Of a stretch of DNA of 64,000 nucleotides, positions 1-10,487 are shown in pieces. Within the stretch, counting starts at the first letter, position 1. Each line of letters begins with the position of its first letter. A program made the position numbers and the translations under genes. The notes beneath the pieces were generated by a model, which had not been told where the DNA came from, searched no databases, and saw nothing but the letters and a program-made list of their open reading frames with translations. Source of the stretch: 2-12-FULL-60-25 sp003576745 (GTDB lineage: Bacteria; Patescibacteriota; Patescibacteriia; 2-12-FULL-60-25); contig SZOQ01000004.1 of assembly GCA_030272835.1 (NCBI GenBank), positions 1 to 64,000 of the forward strand, read 5' to 3'.

Positions 1-711
1 GCCAAGCCAGCGGAAGCTTGCGGTGCCGAGGAAATACGTTGCATCCGTGCCAGGGAGGAAGTCTCCTGTGGATGTGCCTCCGGCGAATTGGATGGTGGAA
101 GACGTTTGATTTCCGCGTGATGTAACGGATTGGAAGGTATCGGCTTCCGATACGGTTGAAGAAGGCGTGGCCACCTCAACCCACACATCCTGAATGCCGT
201 CATAGTAAAACAGCCGACCCGACCCGGTGTTGTAATACATGCGACCGCCCGTGGCATATGGCGAAGCAACCGGTGCCGACGGAAGCGCATTCACCCCGCC
301 CGTGGTCAAGGCATAGGGAACAGCATTAATGGCGACCCTCGGCGACATTTCACCGTCCCCATTCACCTCGGTGGTAATAAAGAGCGGTGAATTGAAATCC
401 GTCGGGAAGGGAGTTGTATTTCCAAGGCGTACGGCAAAAAAGCCGTCGCTCACGCTCACGGAGCTTTGCGTTTCAGACCAAATCGCGGTTCCTCCGGTTG
501 AGCTCGCATACAGGCGAAATGTAAAGCTGAAAGTACCGCTTTGAACGGTACCGGAGCTGTTTTTCAGTCTCCCCTGATAGCCAATCGTTGTTGGAAGTTC
601 AGCACTTGCCGCGAATGCCCAAGAAAAGAAAAGAATTGTCGCCAAAACCGCCAGCGCCCCTCGTATGGCATTGAACGCGGATTGTTTCTTCAAAAATGGC
701 GTATCCTTCAC
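1..711 (-). CDS. Secreted surface protein, N-terminal part (runs off the window)
   Basis: An open frame starts at a GTG at 711 and stays open for 237 codons to the window edge, so the C-terminus is missing. The first residues (VKDTPFLKKQ) are followed by a hydrophobic stretch ending WAFAASA, a typical signal peptide with AxA cleavage near residue 35. The mature part opens with TTIGYQGRLKNSSG, an opening common in large repetitive surface proteins of candidate-phyla bacteria, and is rich in Thr, Ser, Gly and Tyr. No clear Shine-Dalgarno precedes the GTG. A TGA lies in frame 17 codons upstream, and no other common start codon falls between it and the GTG. The function is probably cell surface or adhesion; that is inferred from composition only. 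Confidence 0.7.
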   Translation of the reverse strand, partial: MKDTPFLKKQSAFNAIRGALAVLATILFFSWAFAASAELPTTIGYQGRLKNSSGTVQSGTFSFTFRLYASSTGGTAIWSETQSSVSVSDGFFAVRLGNTTPFPTDFNSPLFITTEVNGDGEMSPRVAINAVPYALTTGGVNALPSAPVASPYATGGRMYYNTGSGRLFYYDGIQDVWVEVATPSSTVSEADTFQSVTSRGNQTSSTIQFAGGTSTGDFLPGTDATYFLGTASFRWLG

Positions 712-1509
712 ACTTTGTTTTTCGCAAATCCGAGAGATACGACTTCCTGCGCGACAAAGTCACGCTAAATAATGGCGGATGAAAATCCGCGTGTTCTCGG
801 AATCTGCAATTTTCCACGAAACGCCAATTAACCATTTTTTGGCGTTCAGCTATAGAATCCCCTCCAGGAAACGAAGAAACACGATTGGAAAGGATGCGTA
901 TAGGAAGGATGCGCGTGGATACACTCCTACGCCATTTATTATATCGTCGTATACACCCTAAACGCCCGTAACGTCGAAAACGAGCTCTTTTACTGGAAAA
1001 AGCATATACATTATTCATATTGCCCTTGTGCACTATCTGTGTATAAACAGAAACTTGCCTGTAGATAAGTTCAATACCCTGAAAAAACTATGAATACTGC
1101 CTGATCTCCCTGTATCTGTTATAGCGAACCGTTAAGGCGGTTTAAAGCTTTATGAATAGTTCCAGAGATAATTCATTGCAATCATTAAGGTTAGAAAGAA
1201 ACGTATAAAAACAGCGATCCCCGAGATCCCTGGGAACATTCAATTAGGGAAAAATTGCAAATGAATAGCATATGCGTCGCATAATAATGCGATAGATGAA
1301 CAGTAACAGTGCGCTATGCGACTTGTGTGCTCATATTAAAGCGTTGACCGGTATCGCCTCCTGAAATCATCTTTTGAATCATATGCGACGGCCGCGTAGG
1401 TTCTTTCGGGAGATAACGGATCTTTGCTCTGACCGCCGGGCGCGGTATTTGAGAGGATCTTTCCATAAGACCCATCGTTTATCAGAGACACACTCGTCCG
1501 GGTACCACA
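712..1509. other. AT-rich gene-free stretch
   Basis: About 800 bases without a convincing gene, clearly more AT-rich than the neighbourhood. It contains TGTGTATAA at 1038 and TGTAGATAA at 1060, each one base from the DnaA-box core TGTGGATAA. Clustered variants of TATGCGNCG lie at about 1269, 1314 and 1381. A short hairpin with arms AACCG and CGGTT lies near 1125. No tRNA or known RNA was recognised. Confidence 0.4.
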
Positions 1510-1513
1510 TCAT

Positions 1514-1699
1514 GGCAACGAAGAACCCCCGGAGTGAACCGGGGGCTCTCATGGTCCGAGACGCGGGGCGTCTTGGACATTGGTGTTTGTTTGAGGGTGT
1601 CGCCATTGGCGCATGCCCTAGTTTGTTTTTCCGGGTGACCAGCAAGTGGTGGGTGGGATCGTGAAAGTGCGATGTTTCGCTGGCCCTTACCCTGAACCC
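1514..1699 (-). ncRNA. Candidate structured RNA of four hairpins, family unknown
   Basis: Read on the minus strand, four hairpins follow each other, separated by A/C-rich single-stranded linkers. The first pairs 1633-1643 with 1679-1692 (GGGT and GCCAGC with GCTGG and ACCC). The second lies at 1594-1619 (AGGG/CCCT plus CGCC/GGCG). The third lies at 1554-1578 (GTCC/GGAC plus AGACGC/GCGTCT). The fourth, at 1526-1545, is a strong CCCCCGG/CCGGGGG stem followed by TTCTTCG and could be a terminator. A TACAAT -10-like box lies just upstream. No open frame covers the region and no known RNA family was recognised. The structure was read by eye, not folded. Confidence 0.4.
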
Positions 1700-1730
1700 A
1701 TTGTAACAGCGTTCCTATAGGAAAGTTTAA
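1700..1730 (-). promoter_or_regulatory. Possible promoter for the four-hairpin RNA
   Basis: The minus strand reads TACAAT (complement of 1700-1705), with TTAAAC 19 bases upstream. The -10 is good, but the -35 and its spacing are weak. Confidence 0.3.
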
Positions 1731-1767
1731 TAACGCTTCATAGAGCCAAAATCTCCGTAGGACAGTA

Positions 1768-1776
1768 TGTGGATAA
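1768..1776 (+). other. Perfect DnaA-box 9-mer
   Basis: TGTGGATAA, the reverse complement of the consensus TTATCCACA, lies between the structured RNA and the cohesin-like gene. A second perfect copy, TTATCCACA, is at 2611-2619 inside that gene. Either could be chance. Confidence 0.35.
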
Positions 1777-1871
1777 TCTGTTTTTGGAGACAAACACAGA
1801 CGTGTTCACCGTATATGGCCCGGTATTCCATATACCTGGATATGCCGTATCTATTGAACAAAGTCTGACTA

Positions 1872-3119
1872 CTATTTGTGTCCTTTGCGTCGTTTTGCTC
1901 CCTGCCTCCGAACAACCGAAAGCTGTTGCGGACCACGCTTTGCCGTGCGAGGTCGAATAATAAAATAGAGGAGCCAAAGAGCGATAAGAAGCACTATGCT
2001 CCAGGCCGGAATCAAATCAATTTTTTTCTTGATCGAGATCCCGTCCTCGGTCGGGAGGATAGTGAGCGTGGTTGAACGCGTCGTTGAATTCCCGGCGCGA
2101 TCGACTGCCGTCACGGTTATCTCGTGGAGACCCGGCTCAAGGGCCGGAAGAATAAATGGCGTAGAGGTAACGGTATAAAGCTGGTCATCAATACGAATTT
2201 CATATCGCTCAAGGCCGGACAGCTGATCAATTGCGCCGAGACGAATCGCATTCGGTACATTTGTGCTGACGAGGTCCTGCTCCAACACAGGGAGAAGCTG
2301 TTCTGGAGCGCTAGTATCAACCATCACGCGGTAATGCCCCTGAAGCTTTTCACCGCTTTCGACGACAGAAAGGACGTGAACATACCAAATGCCATCGCCA
2401 TCTGCCTTCAATGTCATTTCCTGGCCTGTTACGGCCTCCTTTGGCTCGGAGATAGGCGTCGCATTCATGGAAAGATAGTTTTCCCGTGCAGATCCCCCAT
2501 TTACGACCCACGCAATGGAAATATCCCTCTTGTTGTACCAGACATTCTGATCAGGATGAGTTACTGAAGAAATTGAGAGGCTTGGACCCTGCTCATCAGG
2601 TGGTACAATTTTATCCACAAGTAATGCACTTACCTTAATTTTTTGCTCTGTTGAAGCAATATTTATGGCCGTGCCTGCTGAATATGCCTTGGAATTTGAC
2701 AGGATATTTACGGATGCGACACCGTCCTTTTTGGCCTGGAATGTAAGAGTTGCAAAGCGAATATTTCCGGTATGACCTCCATCCACGGTATACCCGCCTA
2801 TGGAAAATGATCCGCTTGAAGGGAATATGCCGGAACCCGGAGACTGCGATGAAAAAGCGCCATCGAGCGCATATCCCACCATGCGGAGAGCCTGAATATC
2901 AAAAGAACCGAAAATCCTCACGGTATCGATACTATTTGTGCGAGCGTCAATGCGCAAAGATACCTGAAATGTCTCGCCCTGTGTCACTTGCGTAGGAGAG
3001 GAAAGAACTGCTTGAGCGTCTAAAGGAGCGGCATTCGCCCCAAATAGGGGCATAAACGCCGCAAGACAGAACACAGCGGCAGAAATAAGAAGGCGCCTCA
3101 CAGGAACCGGAATTGGCAT
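1872..3119 (-). CDS. Secreted cohesin-like protein with C-terminal membrane anchor
   Basis: A 415-residue protein. The start is taken at MPIPVPVRRLLIS, one base after the stop of the dockerin gene; a longer frame upstream overlaps that gene and lacks a signal. A signal peptide ends near GANAAPLD. The next 125 or so residues resemble a cohesin domain: VLSSPTQVTQGETFQVSL, an internal GSFDIQAL strand, and FATLTFQAKKDG near its end. A middle region is followed by an Ig/cadherin-like segment with LEPGLHEITVTAVDRAGN, then a membrane helix (IVLLIALWLLYFIIR) and a basic tail. The topology is that of a protein displaying a cohesin-like receptor outside the cell. It is co-transcribed with the dockerin gene, its likely partner. 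The cohesin call rests on pattern resemblance. Confidence 0.65.
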   Translation of the reverse strand: MPIPVPVRRLLISAAVFCLAAFMPLFGANAAPLDAQAVLSSPTQVTQGETFQVSLRIDARTNSIDTVRIFGSFDIQALRMVGYALDGAFSSQSPGSGIFPSSGSFSIGGYTVDGGHTGNIRFATLTFQAKKDGVASVNILSNSKAYSAGTAINIASTEQKIKVSALLVDKIVPPDEQGPSLSISSVTHPDQNVWYNKRDISIAWVVNGGSARENYLSMNATPISEPKEAVTGQEMTLKADGDGIWYVHVLSVVESGEKLQGHYRVMVDTSAPEQLLPVLEQDLVSTNVPNAIRLGAIDQLSGLERYEIRIDDQLYTVTSTPFILPALEPGLHEITVTAVDRAGNSTTRSTTLTILPTEDGISIKKKIDLIPAWSIVLLIALWLLYFIIRPRTAKRGPQQLSVVRRQGAKRRKGHK

Positions 3120-3120
3120 A

Positions 3121-3843
3121 TCAGTAAATATTGCTCCAATAAGAGAACTGTATCGATAGATCGGTACCGTCAATAACACCGTCCTCGTTAAAATCACTGC
3201 GGAAATGTGATGTATTCCAGTCGTGTACGAGCATTGAGAGGTCTGCATCGCCCACAACTCCGTCACGATTCACATCTCCGGCTAGAAGCCGTTCGACGCT
3301 TCCGGTGACAGTCTTTACGAGACCATAATTTGAAAAACCCTGAAGATATATGCTGTTTTGTCCGAGAAACAAGGGAAACTGCCTGCTCCAAATGCCTCCC
3401 TGTATGGAAATACCATTCCCGGATCCGTTTATGTGAATGCGGACAATATTACTATCCTTTTTTCCAAGGATCTTTTGCGTGGAGAGATAGGTGGGCGTCC
3501 TGTATTCCAAGGTCAAAACAGGGTCACTCATAGGGGGAATGCCTGCCGATCCGCCTCCTCCCGCAGGCGGCGTCGGAGGAGCTGTTTCGATGCCCGGTGG
3601 CGTCTGCGAGCCAATTTCCGCAAAAAACCCTGCGCTTTCGCCTGTTCCGACAATCGCATTGATGGCCGCTTGTATCTGATAATTTCCGGATGATTGGATA
3701 ATTTCAGCAGGAATCACAGATGAGTCGGTATTGGAAAAATTTGCGCTGCTCTGGGTTTGCGCGAATGTAGTAATGCTCTGCAGACCCAAAAAGACGACGA
3801 TAGCGCCAAGGATAAAAAACAGCCTCCGCATAAGCGAAAGCAT
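3121..3843 (-). CDS. Secreted protein with C-terminal dockerin domain
   Basis: A 240-residue protein with a signal peptide (MLSLMRRLFFILGAIVVFLG) and a Pro/Gly-rich linker around residues 85-100. The C-terminus carries two calcium-binding dockerin repeats, GDVNRDGVVGDADLSML and DFNEDGVIDGTDLSI, with the Asp/Asn ladder and the trailing D-L-S helix intact. Type I dockerins bind cohesin domains, and the next gene, one base downstream, encodes a cohesin-like protein. The middle region was not recognised. The two genes form an operon on the minus strand. Confidence 0.85.
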   Translation of the reverse strand: MLSLMRRLFFILGAIVVFLGLQSITTFAQTQSSANFSNTDSSVIPAEIIQSSGNYQIQAAINAIVGTGESAGFFAEIGSQTPPGIETAPPTPPAGGGGSAGIPPMSDPVLTLEYRTPTYLSTQKILGKKDSNIVRIHINGSGNGISIQGGIWSRQFPLFLGQNSIYLQGFSNYGLVKTVTGSVERLLAGDVNRDGVVGDADLSMLVHDWNTSHFRSDFNEDGVIDGTDLSIQFSYWSNIY

Positions 3844-3876
3844 AACATATTCGAGAGCAATCCGCGGAAAAACTCA

Positions 3877-4056
3877 TTATGGAGATCCGAGATCTTGAAA
3901 AACGAGCGCGGAGTCTTGCGCGAATAACACATAAAGCAATCCAAACGTCATAAAAATAAAAACGGCCGCAAGAATCCAATGTGCCGTATGTATACACCAA
4001 AACCTGCATACGGATGTCAGATGCTTCCGGCGGCGCGCGGTCATGTTCATGGTCAT
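3877..4056 (-). CDS. Small single-pass membrane protein
   Basis: A frame of 59 codons with basic residues (ARRRKH), then one hydrophobic segment (WILAAVFIFMTFGLLYVLF), ending QDLGSP before TAA. Three in-frame ATGs (4056, 4050, 4044) are possible starts. A TATAAT box at 4055-4060 overlaps the first, so a later start or leaderless translation is possible. It lies upstream of the dockerin gene in the same direction. The function is unknown. Confidence 0.45.
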   Translation of the reverse strand: MTMNMTARRRKHLTSVCRFWCIHTAHWILAAVFIFMTFGLLYVLFAQDSALVFQDLGSP

Positions 4057-4070
4057 TATAATAGCAAAAA

Positions 4071-4406
4071 CAAGGGGCTAAGGGCTAATGGCAAAGGGAA
4101 CGGGTTTTTGGTTACGGATTATTGGTTACTGGTTACGGGTCTTGAATAAACAGCGCATTACCTACAAACCTACGGTATTACGAACCTACAGACCCAGGGC
4201 AAAGGGCAAAAGGAACGGGGTTCGGGGAGAATTATGCTCCCCTATGCAATCACGTCCTACGCAACTACCCCATGGCTCACGACCCATACCTCTCGACCTA
4301 CGTCCTACGCAACCACATCCTGCGTACTCTTTTCGCATCCCGCAACCCGCATACCGTATGGCGCAAGGCTCATGGCTCACGGCCACCCCTCCACTCCCCA
4401 TTCAAA
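4071..4406 (+). repeat. Mosaic intergenic repeat, copy 1
   Basis: Gene-free tract made of the words that recur across the window: GGGCTAAGGGC, TTGGTTACTGGTTACGGG, ACCTACGGTATTACGAACC, GGGCAAAGGGCAAAAGG, GGGGAGAATTATGCTCC, CCTACGCAACTAC, TTTTCGCATCCCGC, and GGCTCATGGCTCACGGCC. Order and orientation match copies 5, 6, 9 and 11. Frames in it are low-complexity and not credible genes. Confidence 0.75.
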
Positions 4407-4456
4407 CAAAAAGACCCGATTGATGCATCGGATCTCAATGCGAAGAACGAAACTGT

Positions 4457-4570
4457 CCTGGCGCCGGGCTACTCTCCCAGGGGCGGGTTGGCCCCAAGTA
4501 CCATCGCTGCTGGCGGGCTTAACTGCTGTGTTCGGAATGGGAACAGGTGTGGCCCCGCCGCTCCAGGCAC
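4457..4570 (-). rRNA. rrf: 5S ribosomal RNA
   Basis: The minus strand carries the conserved 5S core: CACACCTGTTCCCATTCCGA, then ACAGCAGTTAAGCC, GGTACTTGGG and GGGAGAGTA. The ends pair through CCTGG and CCAGG. It lies about 200 bases downstream of the 23S gene in the same transcript. The ends are approximate. Confidence 0.92.
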
Positions 4571-4705
4571 CAAGACAATGCCGTCCTTCAGATTGGTTGA
4601 TTGTTGGTGGTGGTTTTTAATTTTGCAATTGGTACCCATCAATTTTTTGACGGGAATCCACATGCCGACTTCAAAACCAATAACCACGAACTACGAACCA
4701 AGTAT

Positions 4706-4735
4706 CAGACCGTAATATGTACAGAGCAACCGTTT
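4706..4735 (-). other. 3' arm of the 23S processing stem
   Basis: This stretch reads CAGACCGTAATATGTACAGA on the plus strand. It is the near-exact inverted partner of 7969-7998 on the other side of the 23S gene. In the transcript the two arms form a helix of about 29 bp around the 23S RNA, the usual substrate for RNase III maturation. Most differences keep pairing as G-U. Confidence 0.7.
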
Positions 4736-4767
4736 TGGGAAGACGTACACACAGTGAATCGCTCGCG

Positions 4768-7878
<3,111 letters not shown>

Positions 7879-7968
7879 AATAGATAGACATCGTTATGAA
7901 ACGGCGGCCGATTCAATTTGGTGTACGTTTTCAACTCGACTTCATTCTTGCGAATAAAGCGGAGTTCA

Positions 7969-7998
7969 GATTGCTCTGTACGTATTACGATCTGATAT
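7969..7998 (-). other. 5' arm of the 23S processing stem
   Basis: Plus-strand AGATTGCTCTGTACGTATTA and the bases after it are the inverted partner of 4706-4735. See that entry. Confidence 0.7.
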
Positions 7999-8102
7999 TG
8001 TCGAAATTCCGGTCTGTCTCGTGTGAGGCAGACAAACGCCTCTTTCCGTCCGAAGATCTCCCGATGAAGAAAGACGTGTCTGGCTGTCTCGATGTCCCGT
8101 GA

Positions 8103-8274
8103 GAAAGAAAAACCGCTTGGAGTGCAGACCAAGCGGCGAAAAAACCATGGTGGTTCGCGCTTAGCCTGTGTGAGAGAATTCACTCATACGATGATCGAGG
8201 CATGTGATCCGCTGTCGCGGACCGGGCGAACCAGAGGTCCCCTCATATGGGTACAGGGACATGGTCAAAGTCGC
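8103..8274 (-). ncRNA. Candidate structured RNA upstream of 23S rRNA
   Basis: A transcript of about 170 bases is predicted between a consensus promoter (8279-8307) and an intrinsic terminator. The terminator stem pairs 8113-8120 with 8129-8136 (CCGCTTGG/CCAAGCGG) and is followed on the minus strand by TTTTTC. Upstream of it, GACCATG (8260-8266) pairs with CATGGTT (8144-8150), enclosing a GTCCC/GGGAC hairpin (8237-8260). GGTTCGC pairs with GCGAACC (8226-8232 with 8152-8158). Inside that helix are TCCGC/GCGGA and GTGA/TCAC hairpins. This is a multibranched RNA closed by a 7-bp helix. No open frame fits. It does not match 6S, SRP, RNase P or tmRNA signatures. It could instead be an attenuated leader of the rRNA transcript. 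Confidence 0.45.
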
Positions 8275-8278
8275 CGTA

Positions 8279-8307
8279 ATAATAATGAAGACAGAGCCCC
8301 CTGTCAA
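8279..8307 (-). promoter_or_regulatory. Strong sigma-70-type promoter toward the structured RNA and 23S
   Basis: Minus strand TTGACA (complement of 8302-8307), a 17-base spacer, then TATTAT (complement of 8279-8284). This is near-consensus in sequence and spacing. It points at the structured RNA and the rRNA genes and away from rlmH. Confidence 0.75.
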
Positions 8308-8346
8308 GTCCCCCTCTGTATGAAGAGTGGATAACCCGATACCTTT

Positions 8347-8817
8347 ATGAAAACCGTATATATTCGAACGATTGGACGGCTCCCGGAGCCTTGGCAACGG
8401 GAAGCGGAATCCATGTATTCTGCCCGTCTAAAGCCCTTTACGAAGCTTGAAATTGTCGAGCTCCCCGAAGGACAAAAAGGTTCGGCCAAGCCGAATGCGG
8501 AAGCGACGAAAAAGGCGGAGGCCGCATCTCTCCTACGAGGTGTACGCGATGATGCAGTCGTCGTGGCGCTGGATGAGACCGGAACGGAGATGAACTCGGT
8601 GGCGTTCTCAAAGAATCTTTCCGAGTGGAGCGGCCGCCGTCCGGTTATATTTCTCATCGGCGGCTCCTGGGGCCTTCATCAAGACGTCAAAAAAAGAGCG
8701 AATGTGTCGCTCTCGTTCGGAATAATGACGCTCCCCCACGGCTTGGCGCGCATCGTGCTTCTGGAACAGCTCTACCGCGCGTGCATGATCGAGGCCGGGA
8801 AGACGTATCATAAGTGA
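8347..8817 (+). CDS. rlmH: 23S rRNA (pseudouridine1915-N3)-methyltransferase RlmH
   Basis: A 156-residue protein, the normal RlmH length. It shows the SPOUT-family signatures of RlmH: IFLIGGSWGLHQDV forming the SAM-binding knot, MTLPHGLARIVLLEQLYRA, and the C-terminal Tyr-His-Lys (KTYHK). RlmH methylates pseudouridine 1915 in helix 69 of 23S rRNA as a late step of 50S assembly. It sits divergently from the 23S region and ends exactly where the convergent Fic-like gene ends. Confidence 0.95.
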   Translation: MKTVYIRTIGRLPEPWQREAESMYSARLKPFTKLEIVELPEGQKGSAKPNAEATKKAEAASLLRGVRDDAVVVALDETGTEMNSVAFSKNLSEWSGRRPVIFLIGGSWGLHQDVKKRANVSLSFGIMTLPHGLARIVLLEQLYRACMIEAGKTYHK

Positions 8818-10137
8818 TCACTTCGCACCGAGAGTGTCATAGAGATGCTGGAAATAATCGTCGTAAGCTTTTTCTTTTCCTTTTGCCGTCATGCCTTTGA
8901 AATATCCTGAACGTTCTCCGATCTCATACATACCGCCGCCGAGAACGGCGACCGCAACGGGATTATTCCCGAGCGTCTTCCGGACATAATTGTAGTAGCT
9001 CGCATCCCGTTTTGTGTCGGGCGTATACCCTTTTTTGGCCATCAGGAACTCCGCGAACAACATTGCTGTACTCCCATTCCGGTCAGAGAAGGGATGAATA
9101 TTCAGAAGGTCGTTGTGGAGCTTGGCAACAGAAACCTCATATCGAAGTTTATTCGGATTATTCGCAACCAGCCATTCCGCTCGCGCCATCAAATGGCCCA
9201 TCTCTTCGGGAACGTCCTCGCCGAAGGTCCCGACCCGCCCACCGCCGTAGACGACCTGTTGGTCACGCGTATGCCGTATCGTCGATATTTCCCTCGCGAC
9301 GATGCCTTTGTTGTTGATGCGATGTAATTCTTCCAAAAGCTCAATGGAAGGCTCGCGATCCGAATGCTTCCGAATGAACTCCGCAACATTTTTCCTATTC
9401 TGCATCTTTAACGCTTCCAGTTCCTGTGATGTCCGTCCGTACAATTCCGACATGAGTTCATCTTCTGGGAGGAATTCATTCCGCATGTCTGAAACACGCT
9501 TCCGCCTTCGGTAGATATCAACCTCTATCACCTCTTCAAACTCCTTGAAGACTTCGTCATACGTTTTTTTCACGTCTTCCGGGCTCGTTTTCTTCGATTC
9601 GCCGATCGCTCGGAACCGTTCGTAAAAGGCATCCCACAATGCCATGTCATCCTCGCTCTCAATGGAGATGAGTTTTGCCATATGAGACATCGTGTCCATG
9701 AGTTCGCGCAACGCTGCCTTTTTTTCTTCAGGGGTTTTGATGCTTTCAAATGCCTTCTGCAAGGTATCCATTTTTTGGAATGCCTTCAGCGTGAGCTGGC
9801 TTGCGAGCGATGCTTCGAGATCTTCCTTCTTCGACGATTCCCTGGTAGCCGCCATGAAGACGGCTGTCGTTTTCTTCCGTTCAGATTCCGTCATGTCATC
9901 TTCATGCAGTCCGTACGCACTCAAAACGGCATTGAGATCTTTTCGTGTTTCTGCATCCGGTTCCTCGCCATATGCCGCAATGATCTCCAGAGCTACCTTT
10001 GGATCCAATTCCTCCTTTTCAAGGATCTCGAGAAGAGCCTCCCGCTCTACGGCTTTTGATTCACGAGATGCTGCTTTCTGTTCTTTTTGCGGAAGCGTTT
10101 CTTTACGAGGCGCCTCCGGCGTCACTTCAAAACGCAT
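8818..10137 (-). CDS. Fic/DOC-like protein with divergent active-site loop
   Basis: A 439-residue protein. Residues 1-230 are charged and helical, probably coiled coil. The C-terminal part is a Fic domain: TIRHTRDQQVVYGGG as the beta-hairpin target-docking flap, MGHLMARAEWL, and the helix leading to HPFSDRNGS. The Fic consensus is HPFx(D/E)GNGRxxR. The catalytic His and HPF are present, but the anion-binding Gly is Arg and the final Arg is replaced by Ser. Fic enzymes transfer AMP or other phosphate-containing groups to protein hydroxyls; this loop may have altered chemistry or be inactive. It starts two bases after a small partner gene, like Fic toxin-antitoxin pairs. A classical inhibitory S/TxxxE(G/N) motif is not obvious in either protein. 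Confidence 0.75.
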   Translation of the reverse strand: MRFEVTPEAPRKETLPQKEQKAASRESKAVEREALLEILEKEELDPKVALEIIAAYGEEPDAETRKDLNAVLSAYGLHEDDMTESERKKTTAVFMAATRESSKKEDLEASLASQLTLKAFQKMDTLQKAFESIKTPEEKKAALRELMDTMSHMAKLISIESEDDMALWDAFYERFRAIGESKKTSPEDVKKTYDEVFKEFEEVIEVDIYRRRKRVSDMRNEFLPEDELMSELYGRTSQELEALKMQNRKNVAEFIRKHSDREPSIELLEELHRINNKGIVAREISTIRHTRDQQVVYGGGRVGTFGEDVPEEMGHLMARAEWLVANNPNKLRYEVSVAKLHNDLLNIHPFSDRNGSTAMLFAEFLMAKKGYTPDTKRDASYYNYVRKTLGNNPVAVAVLGGGMYEIGERSGYFKGMTAKGKEKAYDDYFQHLYDTLGAK

Positions 10138-10139
10138 AC

Positions 10140-10430
10140 TTAGCTGTTATTCGACGAAAGAAGTTCGCGGATATGTTCCACGAGGGCATCGCGCGCTTCC
10201 TGATCCTCTTTTTCCATAATCAACACCAGCCTTCCCTCGACTTCGGGATTGCTCTTCAAAAAATCCAAAACGGCCTCATTCGACATATGCTCCCCATGGG
10301 ATTTCGCGGCCATGAGCGCGTCCTGTGCAATGCGCCGAAGACGCTCTAGGGAAGCTCCGTCTGTCCGGAGATTTTCCTTGATTTGGCCAAGTACCTGCTC
10401 CTGGAAAAACTCGGTCTTCATAGATTCCAT
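10140..10430 (-). CDS. Small helical protein upstream of the Fic-like gene
   Basis: A 96-residue, highly charged, probably all-helical protein (MESMKTEFFQEQVLGQIKEN to LLSSNNS). It ends two bases before the Fic-like start, so the two are translated together. The layout suggests an antitoxin or chaperone partner. SNPEVEG near residue 60 is close to, but not, the Fic inhibitory motif. An alternative start is the Met at 10421. No family was recognised. Confidence 0.6.
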   Translation of the reverse strand: MESMKTEFFQEQVLGQIKENLRTDGASLERLRRIAQDALMAAKSHGEHMSNEAVLDFLKSNPEVEGRLVLIMEKEDQEARDALVEHIRELLSSNNS

Positions 10431-10443
10431 TCTGGCACCGGAC

Positions 10444-10487
10444 GAGAAAAAAGAAAAGACATCCCGGGAGGCCGAAATGTCTTTATG
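10444..10487 (-). terminator. Intrinsic terminator after the phosphoesterase gene
   Basis: The minus strand pairs AAAGACAT with ATGTCTTT around a GC-rich loop and is followed by TCTTTTTTCTC. It starts at the stop codon of the phosphoesterase gene and separates it from the small Fic partner gene. Confidence 0.7.

Noticed and set aside
599..1033. Minus-strand frame of 144 codons
   Set aside because: Different frame from the surface protein; Arg-rich, no ribosome site, composition not protein-like.
4088..4715. Several overlapping open frames of 70-147 codons on both strands
   Set aside because: They are translations of the mosaic repeat and the 5S gene; residue use is low-complexity and no ribosome site precedes them.
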